DNA of 64,000 nucleotides from Sphingomonas sp. MA1305 (GTDB lineage Bacteria > Pseudomonadota > Alphaproteobacteria > Sphingomonadales > Sphingomonadaceae): contig NZ_RCVT01000002.1 of the NCBI RefSeq assembly GCF_016107325.1, positions 558,001 through 622,000 on the forward strand, in the 5' to 3' direction. Below, piece by piece: positions 43,915 to 52,286 of the stretch. The translations under genes were made by a program, and so were the position numbers. The notes under the pieces were generated by a model. That model was given only the letters and a program-made list of their open reading frames with translations. It had not been told where the DNA came from and did not search any database. The stretch's first letter is position 1, and every line of letters begins with the position of its first letter.

Positions 43915-45024
43915 TCACCCCCGCCTTCCATCCGCATAATCGGCCACCGCGCGCGCCACCGACGCGATCAGTTCCTGCCGCTCGCGGATCGGACGGCGAC
44001 TGTCGCCGATCATCACCGCGATCGCATAGCGGCGGCCGTCGGGCGCGGTGAGCAGGCCGACGTCGTTGAAGCCGGCGTTGCGGCTGCCGAGGTCCTGTCC
44101 CGTGCCCGTCTTGTGCGCGATCTGCCAGCCGGCGGGCAATGCCGACCGCAATCGCGCGCGGCCGGTGATCGACGCCCCCATCGTGTCGAGCAGGATGCGC
44201 GTCGACGTCTCGGTGAATAGCTCGCCGCGCGCCAGCCGGGCGAGCGCGTCGGCGATCGCCAGCGGCGCCGCGCCGTCGGGCGGATCGTTGACATAGGCAT
44301 CGAGCGCCGCGGCGCGCACCTCGGGCGACAGGCGCGAGCGGGCGAGTTCGAAGCCATTGCCCTTGGACATGGTCGCCTGGTTCCAGACCAGGCCGGCGGT
44401 GCGCGACTGGAGCAAGCGCTCGCCGGGGCCGAAGCGGATGTCGCCCAGCCGCTTGCGCTCGATCATCGCGCGCACCGCCGCGGGACCGCCGACATAGGTC
44501 AGCAGCCGGTCGTTGGCGGTATTATCGCTCATCGTCAGCGCGCGGCGCAGCAATTCGCCGACGGTGGTATGATAGCCGTCGCCCTTGACCAGCATCGCGA
44601 TCGGCTGGTGGAACAGGGTCAGATCCTCGGGCCGCACCACGATCGGATCGTCGAGCCGCGCCTTGCCCTGGTCGCGCAGGTCGAGCAGCGTCATCGCCAC
44701 CCACAATTTGCTTACCGACTGCTGCGGCATCCGTGTCCGCGCGCCGGGCGATGCGACGGTCCAGCCCTCATCCACGCCCCGAATCGCGATGCCGAACTTG
44801 CCCTCGAAGCCGGCGGCGATCCGCTCCACCGCCTGGACCAGTTGCGCCGGTGCGACCCGCCGGGCTGGCGGGGCGGCAGCGGGGATCGGGATCGACACGC
44901 TGACCGGCGCCGACGGGACCGGCGCCATGCTGCTGCCGCCGGGCCGCGAGTTGGACCCGCACCCCGGCAGGGCGGCGAGGGAGGCAAGGGCGAGGAGGCG
45001 GGCCGCACGGCCGGTCGATATCAT
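43915..45024 (-). CDS. Class A beta-lactamase-like lipoprotein
   Basis: 369 residues. A lipoprotein signal (LASLAALPGCG) suggests membrane anchoring. The serine-hydrolase motifs are SVSK (SxxK) near residue 104, MSDN and HKTG. Aligning the SDN loop with TEM places a glutamate in GPGERLLQ at the general-base position, but the usual Asn two turns later is Gln, and about 30 extra residues follow. It may hydrolyse beta-lactams or act on another ester or peptide; activity is not predictable from sequence. It is divergent from the ThDP enzyme gene. A small palindrome follows the stop. Confidence 0.82.
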   Translation of the reverse strand: MISTGRAARLLALASLAALPGCGSNSRPGGSSMAPVPSAPVSVSIPIPAAAPPARRVAPAQLVQAVERIAAGFEGKFGIAIRGVDEGWTVASPGARTRMPQQSVSKLWVAMTLLDLRDQGKARLDDPIVVRPEDLTLFHQPIAMLVKGDGYHTTVGELLRRALTMSDNTANDRLLTYVGGPAAVRAMIERKRLGDIRFGPGERLLQSRTAGLVWNQATMSKGNGFELARSRLSPEVRAAALDAYVNDPPDGAAPLAIADALARLARGELFTETSTRILLDTMGASITGRARLRSALPAGWQIAHKTGTGQDLGSRNAGFNDVGLLTAPDGRRYAIAVMIGDSRRPIRERQELIASVARAVADYADGRRG

Positions 45025-45234
45025 GAGGGTACGATACTAGCCCATGCGAGGAAGGACGCAGCGATCCTTATCCGCTCACCGGGCGGGCGATACCATAGCG
45101 TAGCGCCCCTGCGACGAGCCGCCGCTGCGGCGCGGCGAGCCGCGTCGGCGGACCGCTGTCGCCTTTGTCACGCAACATAGCGCCGCCGCACCCGTTGGGC
45201 GCGACATCCAGCTTCAAATTGAAGGACATGCGCC

Positions 45235-47019
45235 ATGGCGACGATGACCAGCGACTTCTTCGTGCAGCGCCTCAAGGCGTGGGGCGTGACCCGTATCTAC
45301 GGCTATTCCGGTGACGGCATCAACGGCGTGCTCGGCGCCCTGCAGCGCGCCGAGACGGCAGGGGACGGCATCGAGTTCATCCAGGTCCGCCACGAGGAGA
45401 TGGCGGCCTTCATGGCCAGCGCCCATGCCAAATTCACCGGCGAGATCGGCGTCTGCCTGTCGACCGGCGGCCCCGGCGCGACGCATCTGCTCACCGGCCT
45501 GTACGACGCCAAGCTCGACCATGTCCCGGTATTCGCGATCGCCGGCCAGGCGGAGGTGACGGTGCGCGGCGCCAGCTACCAGCAGGAGCTCAACCTCGAC
45601 CGCATCTTCGCCGACGTCGCCGATTACGTGCAGGAGGTCGCGGCGCCGGCGCAGGTCCGCCACGTCACTGACCGGTCGATCCGCACCGCGGTCGCCCGCA
45701 ACGGCGTCGGCGTGGTGGTGCTGCCCAAGGACGTGCAGGACCAGCCCTATAGCGAGCCCGAGGTCGCGCACGGCTTCACCCGCTCGGGGCCCGGCTATGT
45801 GCGGCCGCGCATCGTTCCGCAGGATATGGAGCTGCGCCGCGCCGCCGACCTGCTCAATGCCGGCAAGAAGGTCGCGATCCTGATCGGCGCCGGCGCACGC
45901 GATGCGGCGGACGAGGTCGTGCGGATCGCCGACCTGCTCGGCGCCGGCGTCGCCAAGGCGCTGCTCGGCAAGGACGTGCTGCCCGACGAGCTGCCCTTCG
46001 TCACCGGCGCGATCGGCCTGCTCGGCACCAAGCCGTCGTCGGACATGATGGCGGGGTGCGACACGCTGCTGATGATCGGCACTGGCTTTCCCTGGGCGGA
46101 GTTTCTGCCGCCCGACGGCCAGGCAAAATGCGTGCAGATCGATATCGACGCGGGCATGTTGTCGCTGCGCTATCCGGCGGACGTGCCGCTGCACGGTGGC
46201 GCGCAGGAGACGCTGGCAGCGCTGATCCCGCTGATCGCCGCCAAGGGCGACCGCAGCTGGCGCGAGCGTATCGAAACGGGAGTCGCGCACTGGTGGCAGG
46301 TGCTGGAGGAGCGGGCGCACGCCGCCGCCAATCCGGTCAACCCGCAGCGCGTTGTCTGGGACATGTCGCCACGCCTGCCCGCCGACGCGATCGTCACCTC
46401 CGATTCGGGCAGCTGCGCCAATTGGTATGCGCGCGACTTCAAGGTGAAGCGCGGCCAACGTTCGTCGCTGTCGGGCGGGCTCGCCTCAATGGGGGCGGCG
46501 GTGCCCTATGCGATCGCGGCCAAGTTCGCCCACCCGAGCCGGCCGGTGGTGGCGCTGGTGGGCGACGGCGCGATGCAGATGAACAACCTCGCCGAGATGA
46601 TCACGGTGCAGAAATACTGGCGGCGTTGGGCCGACCCGCGCTTCGTCGTCTGCGTGTTCAACAACCAGGATCTCAACGAAGTGACCTGGGAACAGCGGGT
46701 GATGGAGGGCAATCCACGCTTCGAGACGACGCAGGACCTGCCCGACGTGCCCTATGCCAAGTTCGCCGAGCTGATCGGGCTGAAAGGCATCTTCGTCGAC
46801 CGGCCGGAGGACCTCGCCGATGCCTGGGACACGGCGCTGGCGGCGGACCGGCCAGTGATCCTCGAGGTCAAGACCGATCCCAATGTCGCGCCGCTGCCGC
46901 CGCATGTCACGCTGCAACAGGCGAAGGCGTTCCTGTCGTCGATGGCGAAGGGCGACCGCGGTGCGGCGCAGGTGATCGCCGACACGGCGCGGCAATTGTT
47001 CAAGGAGGTGACGGGATAA
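45235..47019 (+). CDS. ThDP-dependent enzyme, pyruvate oxidase/acetolactate synthase-like
   Basis: 594 residues in the three-domain ThDP fold. The N-terminal pyrimidine domain has RHEEMAAFMASAHAKFTG with the activating glutamate in HEE; the middle domain has GAGARDAADEVVRIADLLG; the C-terminal domain has GDGAMQMNN, where D and NN bind Mg-ThDP. Substrate specificity is unclear: pyruvate oxidase, acetolactate synthase or a related decarboxylase. A FAD-binding role is possible but cannot be seen directly. The ATG is preceded by GGACATGCGCC with a weak ribosome-binding site. A repeat separates it from the convergent nadB gene. Confidence 0.85.
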   Translation: MATMTSDFFVQRLKAWGVTRIYGYSGDGINGVLGALQRAETAGDGIEFIQVRHEEMAAFMASAHAKFTGEIGVCLSTGGPGATHLLTGLYDAKLDHVPVFAIAGQAEVTVRGASYQQELNLDRIFADVADYVQEVAAPAQVRHVTDRSIRTAVARNGVGVVVLPKDVQDQPYSEPEVAHGFTRSGPGYVRPRIVPQDMELRRAADLLNAGKKVAILIGAGARDAADEVVRIADLLGAGVAKALLGKDVLPDELPFVTGAIGLLGTKPSSDMMAGCDTLLMIGTGFPWAEFLPPDGQAKCVQIDIDAGMLSLRYPADVPLHGGAQETLAALIPLIAAKGDRSWRERIETGVAHWWQVLEERAHAAANPVNPQRVVWDMSPRLPADAIVTSDSGSCANWYARDFKVKRGQRSSLSGGLASMGAAVPYAIAAKFAHPSRPVVALVGDGAMQMNNLAEMITVQKYWRRWADPRFVVCVFNNQDLNEVTWEQRVMEGNPRFETTQDLPDVPYAKFAELIGLKGIFVDRPEDLADAWDTALAADRPVILEVKTDPNVAPLPPHVTLQQAKAFLSSMAKGDRGAAQVIADTARQLFKEVTG

Positions 47020-47038
47020 GGTGCTCGCTCTCTACACT

Positions 47039-47130
47039 GTCATTCCCGTCAAGGCGGGAATCCAGAGACGCTGACGTTCCGGTCGTTGCGCGGACCTGCG
47101 CGTCTGGATCCCCGCGTTCGCGGGGATGAC
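47039..47130. repeat. Paired-hairpin intergenic repeat (REP/BIME-like)
   Basis: Two hairpins face each other: ATTCCCG-TCAAGG-CGGGAAT-like at 47041-47060 and ATCCCCGCG-TT-CGCGGGGAT at 47107-47126. Ends GTCA and TGAC and inner CCAGA and TCTGG match inversely. It lies between the convergent ThDP enzyme and nadB genes and has the same layout as the element at 31573-31666. Confidence 0.88.
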
Positions 47131-47146
47131 GCCTGTGTCTGCGGGC

Positions 47147-48739
47147 TTACGGCACCAGCACCGTGTCCACCGCCTCCGGCAGCATCTCGGGCCAATCGCG
47201 CGTATAGTGCAACCCGCGGCTTTCGTGCCGGCGCAGCGCCGAGCGCACGATCAGCTCGGCGGTCTGCAGCAGGTTGCGCAACTCGATCAGGTCCGGCGTT
47301 ACCCGGAAGTGCCCGTAATAGTCCGCCACCTCCTCGGTCAGCATGGTGATCCGATGCTGCGCCCGCTCCAGCCGCTTGGTGGTGCGGACGATGCCGACGT
47401 AATTCCACATGAAGCGGCGGATCTCGGTCCAGTTCTGCTTGATCACCACCTCTTCATCCGAATCGGTCACGCGGCTCTCGTCCCACGGCCGGATCACCGG
47501 CACCGGCGGCAGGCTGTCCCAATGCGCGGCGATATGATCGGCGCAGGCCTCGCCGAACACGAAGCATTCGAGCAGCGAATTGGAGGCCAGTCGATTGGCG
47601 CCGTGCAGCCCGCTCTCGGTACATTCGCCCGCCGCATAGAGACCGGGCAGGTCGGTACGCCCGTCGCGATCGATGACGATGCCGCCGCAGGTGTAATGCT
47701 GCGCCGGCACCACCGGGATCGGAGCGCGGGTCATGTCGATGCCCAGCCCGATCAGCTTATCGTAGATGTTCGGGAAATGGCCGCGCACGAAATCGGGCGG
47801 CATGTGGCTGATGTCGAGATGGACATAGTCGAGCCCATAGCGCTTGATCTCGGCATCGATCGCGCGCGCCACCACATCGCGTGGCGCCAGCTCCATCCGC
47901 TCCGCGTCATAATAGGTCATGAAGCGCTTGCCGGTGACCGGGTTGATCAGCCGGCCGCCCTCGCCACGCACCGCCTCGGTGATCAGGAAGTTCTTGACCT
48001 CGAGATTGTAGAGGCAGGTCGGGTGGAACTGCATCATCTCCATGTTCGAGACGCGACAGCCCGCCCGCCATGCCATGGCGATGCCGTCGCCGGTCGCGCC
48101 GCGCGGCGCGGTGGAAAAGAGATAGGTGCGCCCCGCGCCGCCGGTGGCGAGGATCGTCGCGCGCGCGGTGTAGAGGTTGACGGTGCCCGTCCGCCGGTCG
48201 ACCGCATAGACGCCCCAGACATTGCCGGCACCGGAATAGCGTTCCTCGTGCCGGCTGGTAGCCAGGTCGATCGCGACCTGATCGGGGACGAGGGTGATGT
48301 TGGGATGGGCTTCGGCCGCCTTCTGCAGCGCCTCCTGCACCGCCCATCCGGTCGCGTCGGCGACATGGACGATGCGGCGGTGGCTGTGGCCGCCCTCGCG
48401 GGTCAGGTGGAGGGCGTTGCCGTCCATCGCAAAGGGCACGCCGAGCTGTTGCAGCCGCGCGATCGCCGCCGGCGCCGCGCCGACGACGAATTCGACGACC
48501 TCACGGTCGTTGAGCCCGGCGCCGGCGACCATCGTATCCTCGACATGGTTGTCGAACGTGTCGCCGGGCTCCAGCACCGCGGCGATCCCGCCCTGCGCCC
48601 AGGCGGTCGATCCCTCGTTGAGCGCGCCCTTGGCGAGCACGGTGACGCGGAACCGCTCCGCCAGCGTCAGCGCCGCGGTCAGCCCCGCCGCGCCGGAACC
48701 GACGATCAGGACGTCGGAGGGAGAGGCAGCCGTGGTCAC
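47147..48739 (-). CDS. nadB: L-aspartate oxidase
   Basis: 530 residues. The FAD fold starts VLIVGSGAAGLTAALTLA. Succinate-dehydrogenase-family motifs are STAWAQGGIAAV, MMQFHPTCLY and GLHGANRLASNSLLEC. It oxidises L-aspartate to iminoaspartate, the first step of bacterial NAD synthesis, in the cytoplasm. The GTG at 48739 follows CCGGAG and gives the family start TTAASPSDVLIVG; the frame is open to 48805. nadA and nadC are not in the window, so the rest of the pathway is elsewhere. An ABC ATPase gene ends 82 bases upstream. Confidence 0.9.
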   Translation of the reverse strand: MTTAASPSDVLIVGSGAAGLTAALTLAERFRVTVLAKGALNEGSTAWAQGGIAAVLEPGDTFDNHVEDTMVAGAGLNDREVVEFVVGAAPAAIARLQQLGVPFAMDGNALHLTREGGHSHRRIVHVADATGWAVQEALQKAAEAHPNITLVPDQVAIDLATSRHEERYSGAGNVWGVYAVDRRTGTVNLYTARATILATGGAGRTYLFSTAPRGATGDGIAMAWRAGCRVSNMEMMQFHPTCLYNLEVKNFLITEAVRGEGGRLINPVTGKRFMTYYDAERMELAPRDVVARAIDAEIKRYGLDYVHLDISHMPPDFVRGHFPNIYDKLIGLGIDMTRAPIPVVPAQHYTCGGIVIDRDGRTDLPGLYAAGECTESGLHGANRLASNSLLECFVFGEACADHIAAHWDSLPPVPVIRPWDESRVTDSDEEVVIKQNWTEIRRFMWNYVGIVRTTKRLERAQHRITMLTEEVADYYGHFRVTPDLIELRNLLQTAELIVRSALRRHESRGLHYTRDWPEMLPEAVDTVLVP

Positions 48740-48821
48740 GACATCAACTCCGGTGTTCGAACGGGGAGAAGACGACATGCCGTCTGACGGCAGCGGCAAG
48801 GGCATCCGCCGCTATCGACCA

Positions 48822-49757
48822 TCACCCGTTCGACCGGGTCAGGCTGAGGAACACGTCCTCCAGATCTGCCTCGCGCGTCGTCACGTCGACGATGCCCAGG
48901 CCCTCGCGGGTCACCGCGGCGAGCACCTCGCCCGCATTGACCTTGTCCTTGCTGTAGGTGATCTCCAGCGTCCGCGTGCCCTTCAGCACGATCTTCTCGA
49001 AACAGGCGGCGGTCGGCGCCTCGCTCAGATCGCGGTCGACCGTCACCGCGACCAATTTCTCCTGCGCCTTGCCGACCAGCTCGCGGGTCGGCTCGTTGGC
49101 GACGAGGCGGCCCTGGTTGATGATCGCGATGCGGTCGCACAATTCCTCGGCTTCCTCGAGATAGTGCGTGGTCAGCACCACCGTCACGCCGGCCTGGTTG
49201 AGCTCGCGGACATAGGCCCAGAGTTGCTGGCGCAGCTGGATGTCGACGCCCGCGGTCGGCTCGTCGAGGACGAGCACCGGCGGCGAATGGACCATCGCCT
49301 TGGCGACCATCAGCCGCCGCTTCATGCCGCCCGACAGGGTGCGGGCATAGGCGTTCGCCTTGTCCTCCAGATGCACCGCACGGAGCAGGTCGAGGCTCTT
49401 GCGTTCGGCTTTCGGCACGCCGTACAGCCCCGCCTGGATCTCCAGCGTCTCGACCGGCGTGAAGAACGGATCGAACAGGATCTCCTGGTTGACGATGCCG
49501 ATCGACGCCTTGGCGTTGCGCGGATGCGCGTCGATGTCGAAGCCCCAGATGCTCGCCGAACCGCTGGTCTTGTTGACCAGCCCGGCCAGGATGTTGATCA
49601 GCGTCGACTTGCCGGCGCCGTTGGGACCGAGCAGGCCGAAGATCTGGCCCCGCGGCACGTCGAAGGTGACGCCGTCGAGCGCACGCTTGCCGGGCGCGCC
49701 CTTGATCCCGGAATAGGTCTTGCAGAGATCGCGGATGCTGATGGCGGCGTCGGTCAT
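48822..49757 (-). CDS. ABC-2-type transporter ATP-binding protein
   Basis: 311 residues, one nucleotide-binding domain plus a C-terminal extension (about 230-311) typical of the ABC-2/CcmA-type drug or polysaccharide branch. Walker A is GPNGAGKSTL near residue 45, the signature LSGGMKRRLMVAKA, Walker B VLVLDEPTAGVD and the switch LTTHYLEEAEELCDR. The ATG at 49757 is preferred to earlier in-frame codons. No permease gene is next to it, so its partner is unidentified. nadB follows downstream. Confidence 0.88.
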   Translation of the reverse strand: MTDAAISIRDLCKTYSGIKGAPGKRALDGVTFDVPRGQIFGLLGPNGAGKSTLINILAGLVNKTSGSASIWGFDIDAHPRNAKASIGIVNQEILFDPFFTPVETLEIQAGLYGVPKAERKSLDLLRAVHLEDKANAYARTLSGGMKRRLMVAKAMVHSPPVLVLDEPTAGVDIQLRQQLWAYVRELNQAGVTVVLTTHYLEEAEELCDRIAIINQGRLVANEPTRELVGKAQEKLVAVTVDRDLSEAPTAACFEKIVLKGTRTLEITYSKDKVNAGEVLAAVTREGLGIVDVTTREADLEDVFLSLTRSNG

Positions 49758-49871
49758 GACAGCAGCGCATAGGCGCATCGGTGGCACGGTGGAAGGCGCT
49801 GGGTGGACGGGCTGGCCGGAAGACGCCGAAGGTCTTGCGGGGCCGGGCCGGAACGCGCTATCGCCCGCGGC

Positions 49872-50108
49872 ATGGTTCCGCCGCCCGAAGTCGTCCGTGT
49901 CTCCCAACGTCGCGTCGCCTGCGATGGCGCCACCGACATTCCCGGTGGAGCGGCGCTCGGCCATCCGCGCGTCTTCCTGCAGATCGACGAGCATGGCTAT
50001 ATCGACTGCGGCTATTGCGATCGCCGCTTCGTGCTGATCGGCGGCCCCGCCGATGGCGTCGACCCGGCGTCGCTGCCGGATATTTCGGAAGGCGCCAGCC
50101 CGCGCTAA
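49872..50108 (+). CDS. CHCC-type zinc-finger protein, NDUFS6-like
   Basis: 78 residues. Four zinc ligands fit the CHCC pattern: Cys in VACDG, His in LGHPRVFL, and two cysteines in IDCGYCDRRF. The domain resembles the C-terminal part of the complex I accessory subunit NDUFS6 (13 kDa subunit A) and of small alphaproteobacterial proteins. A respiratory complex I link is an inference by family. The ATG at 49872 is chosen; it lies 37 bases before tldD and 114 bases from the divergent ABC gene. Confidence 0.85.
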   Translation: MVPPPEVVRVSQRRVACDGATDIPGGAALGHPRVFLQIDEHGYIDCGYCDRRFVLIGGPADGVDPASLPDISEGASPR

Positions 50109-50144
50109 CTAGCCCCCGCGGATCGGGCGCCTATATTGGCGGGC

Positions 50145-51572
50145 ATGACCGTATCCGCCGATCCTCGCTCGTTCCTCTACCGTGACCAGCTCAGCCCCGA
50201 GGGCGCGCAGCGGCTGACCGCCGATGCGCTCGGCCGCGCCGACGATGGCGAACTCTATCTGCAATACCGCCGGTCGGAAGCATTCGGCTTCGACGACGGC
50301 CGGCTGAAGACGGCAAGCTACGATACCGGCGCGGGGTTCGGCCTGCGCGCCGTGTCGGGCGAGATGACCGCCTTCGCCCATGCCAACGAGCTGAGCGAGG
50401 CGGCGATCAAGCGCGCCGCGCAGACGATGGCGCTGATCGATCCGTCACAGGCGGCGAAGGCGCCGGCGCCGCAGGGCACCAACCATCGCCTCTACACCGA
50501 CAGCGATCCGCTCGACCTCGTCCCCTTCGCCGACAAGGTCAATCTGTGCCAGGCGATCGATGCCGCCGCGCGGGCCCGCGATCCGCGCGTCGCGCAGGTC
50601 TCCGTCGGCCTGTCGGGCAGCTGGAGCGTGGTCGAGATCGTCCGCCCCGACGGCTTCGTCGCCACCGACGTGCGGCCGCTGGTGCGGCTCAACGTGTCGA
50701 TCGTCGCGGAGAGCAACGGCCGGCGCGAGACGGGCAGCTTCGGGATCGGCGGCCGCTACCTGTATGACCGGCTGTTCGAGGAGGCGACCTGGAACCGCGC
50801 GATCGACGAGGCGCTGGCGCAGGCGCTGGTCAATCTCGAATCGGTCGCGGCCCCGGCCGGCGAGATGACCGTGCTGCTCGGCTCGGGCTGGCCCGGCGTG
50901 CTGCTGCACGAGGCGATCGGCCATGGGCTAGAGGGTGATTTCAACCGCAAGGGCACCAGCGCCTTTTCCGGCCGGATCGGCGAGCGGGTCGCCGCGCCCG
51001 GCATCACCATTGTCGACGACGGCTCGCTGCCCGACCGCCGCGGCTCGCTGTCGATCGACGACGAGGGCACGCCGACGCGCGAGACGGTGCTGATCGAGGA
51101 CGGCATCCTGAAAGGCTATATGCAGGACCGGCTCAACGCGCGGCTGATGGGCGTGCCCGCCACCGGCAATGGCCGCCGCGAAAGCTTCGCGCATGCGCCG
51201 ATGCCGCGGATGACCAACACCTTCATGAAGGCGGGCCGCGACGATCCCGCCGAGCTGATGGGCCGGGTGAAGAAGGGCATCTTCGCCAAGTCGTTCGGCG
51301 GCGGCCAGGTCGACATCGTTTCGGGCAAGTTCGTGTTCAGCTGCACCGAGGCCTATCTGATCGAAGACGGCAAGCTGGGCGCGCCGATCAAGGGCGCGAC
51401 GCTGATCGGCGACGGCCCGACCGTGCTGACCCGGGTCACCGGCATCGGCGACGACTTCGCGCTCGACGAAGGCGTCGGCATGTGCGGCAAGGGCGGACAG
51501 AGCGTCCCCGCCGGCGTCGGCCAGCCGACCCTGCTGGTCGAGGGGCTGACGGTGGGCGGCACGGCGGCGTGA
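50145..51572 (+). CDS. tldD: TldD-family metalloprotease
   Basis: 475 residues. The zinc-binding motif HEAIGHGLEGD lies near residue 255, with a later cysteine/glycine-rich tail VGMCGKGGQSVPAGVGQP. TldD works with TldE/PmbA, mainly on unfolded peptides and in the maturation of peptide natural products and CcdA-type antitoxins. A pmbA gene is not present in the window. The ATG at 50145 is preferred to the TTG at 50136. It follows the CHCC zinc-finger gene after 36 bases and is followed by the DUF2007 gene. Confidence 0.93.
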   Translation: MTVSADPRSFLYRDQLSPEGAQRLTADALGRADDGELYLQYRRSEAFGFDDGRLKTASYDTGAGFGLRAVSGEMTAFAHANELSEAAIKRAAQTMALIDPSQAAKAPAPQGTNHRLYTDSDPLDLVPFADKVNLCQAIDAAARARDPRVAQVSVGLSGSWSVVEIVRPDGFVATDVRPLVRLNVSIVAESNGRRETGSFGIGGRYLYDRLFEEATWNRAIDEALAQALVNLESVAAPAGEMTVLLGSGWPGVLLHEAIGHGLEGDFNRKGTSAFSGRIGERVAAPGITIVDDGSLPDRRGSLSIDDEGTPTRETVLIEDGILKGYMQDRLNARLMGVPATGNGRRESFAHAPMPRMTNTFMKAGRDDPAELMGRVKKGIFAKSFGGGQVDIVSGKFVFSCTEAYLIEDGKLGAPIKGATLIGDGPTVLTRVTGIGDDFALDEGVGMCGKGGQSVPAGVGQPTLLVEGLTVGGTAA

Positions 51573-51585
51573 GAATGAGTCCGCG

Positions 51586-51792
51586 ATGATCGTCGAGCTC
51601 GGCCGCTACAGCCGCAACGAGGCGCATATGGTAGTCGGCCGGCTAGAGGCGGAGGGGATCGACGCCGTCGCCTTCGATGGCGGGTCGAGTGTTGCCGACG
51701 GCAGCTGGCTGCTGATCCCAGTGCGCGTCATGGTCGATTCCGAGGATCTGGCGCGCGCCCAGGCGCTGCTCGCCACACTGCCCCCTGCCTGA
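51586..51792 (+). CDS. DUF2007-domain protein
   Basis: 68 residues. It matches DUF2007, a small signal-transducing-like domain: VELGRYSRNEAHMVVGRLEA, then SWLLIPVRVMVDSEDLARAQ. No enzyme activity is known. It starts 13 bases after tldD, so the two are probably one transcript. It ends 141 bases before glnK, a stretch that carries the sigma-54 promoter. Confidence 0.85.
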   Translation: MIVELGRYSRNEAHMVVGRLEAEGIDAVAFDGGSSVADGSWLLIPVRVMVDSEDLARAQALLATLPPA

Positions 51793-51883
51793 TTTTCGGG
51801 CAGCTTCATGACGATGCATCTATTTTGATCGCGTAACGATCCCTTCCTTCGTCCACCGCCCGTTTTCGCCCTCTTGCAGCCGG

Positions 51884-51900
51884 TTGGCACGGGGCTTGCG
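51884..51900 (+). promoter_or_regulatory. Sigma-54 promoter of glnK-amtB
   Basis: TTGGCACGGGGCTTGCG fits TGGCACG-N4-TTGC. GG of the -24 box (51886-51887) and GC of the -12 box (51898-51899) are 12 bases apart as required. It lies 34 bases before the glnK start, so transcription by RpoN with NtrC activation under nitrogen limitation is expected. Confidence 0.85.
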
Positions 51901-51933
51901 ATGTTTCGCCATGGGTTAAACGAGGGGGCGCGG

Positions 51934-52272
51934 ATGAAGCTGGTCATTGCGATCATCAAGCCGTTCAAGCTGGACGAGGTGAGGGAAGCGCTCACCACGC
52001 TCGGCGTCGCGGGCATGACGGTCACCGAGGTCAAGGGCTTCGGCCGTCAGAAGGGGCAGACCGAAATCTACCGCGGCGCGGAATACAGCACCAACATGGT
52101 GCCCAAGATCAAGATCGAGGTGGTCTGCGCCGCCTCGCTCGCCGACCGGGTGGTGGAGGCGATCCAGGCTTCCGCCAACACCGGCGCGATCGGCGACGGC
52201 AAGATCTTCGTGCTCGACGTCGGTCAGGCGGTGCGCATCCGCACCGGCGAAACCGACGATTCGGCGCTGTGA
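51934..52272 (+). CDS. glnK: P-II nitrogen regulatory protein GlnK
   Basis: 112 residues, the exact P-II length. Tyr51, the uridylylation site, lies in TEIYRGAEYSTNM; the B-loop and C-loop segments TEVKGFGRQKGQ and AIGDGKIFVLDVGQAVRIRTGE are intact. It senses ATP, ADP and 2-oxoglutarate and, when not uridylylated, blocks the ammonium channel. The ATG at 51934 follows GAGGGGGCG. amtB follows 14 bases downstream, which defines it as GlnK rather than GlnB. A sigma-54 promoter sits just upstream. Confidence 0.96.
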   Translation: MKLVIAIIKPFKLDEVREALTTLGVAGMTVTEVKGFGRQKGQTEIYRGAEYSTNMVPKIKIEVVCAASLADRVVEAIQASANTGAIGDGKIFVLDVGQAVRIRTGETDDSAL

Positions 52273-52286
52273 TGATGGGGGGAGCA

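Noticed and set aside
40777..44220. 1147-codon rightward open frame across the polA region
   Set aside because: It is antisense to polA and part of the flippase and lactamase genes; composition is typical of a shadow frame.
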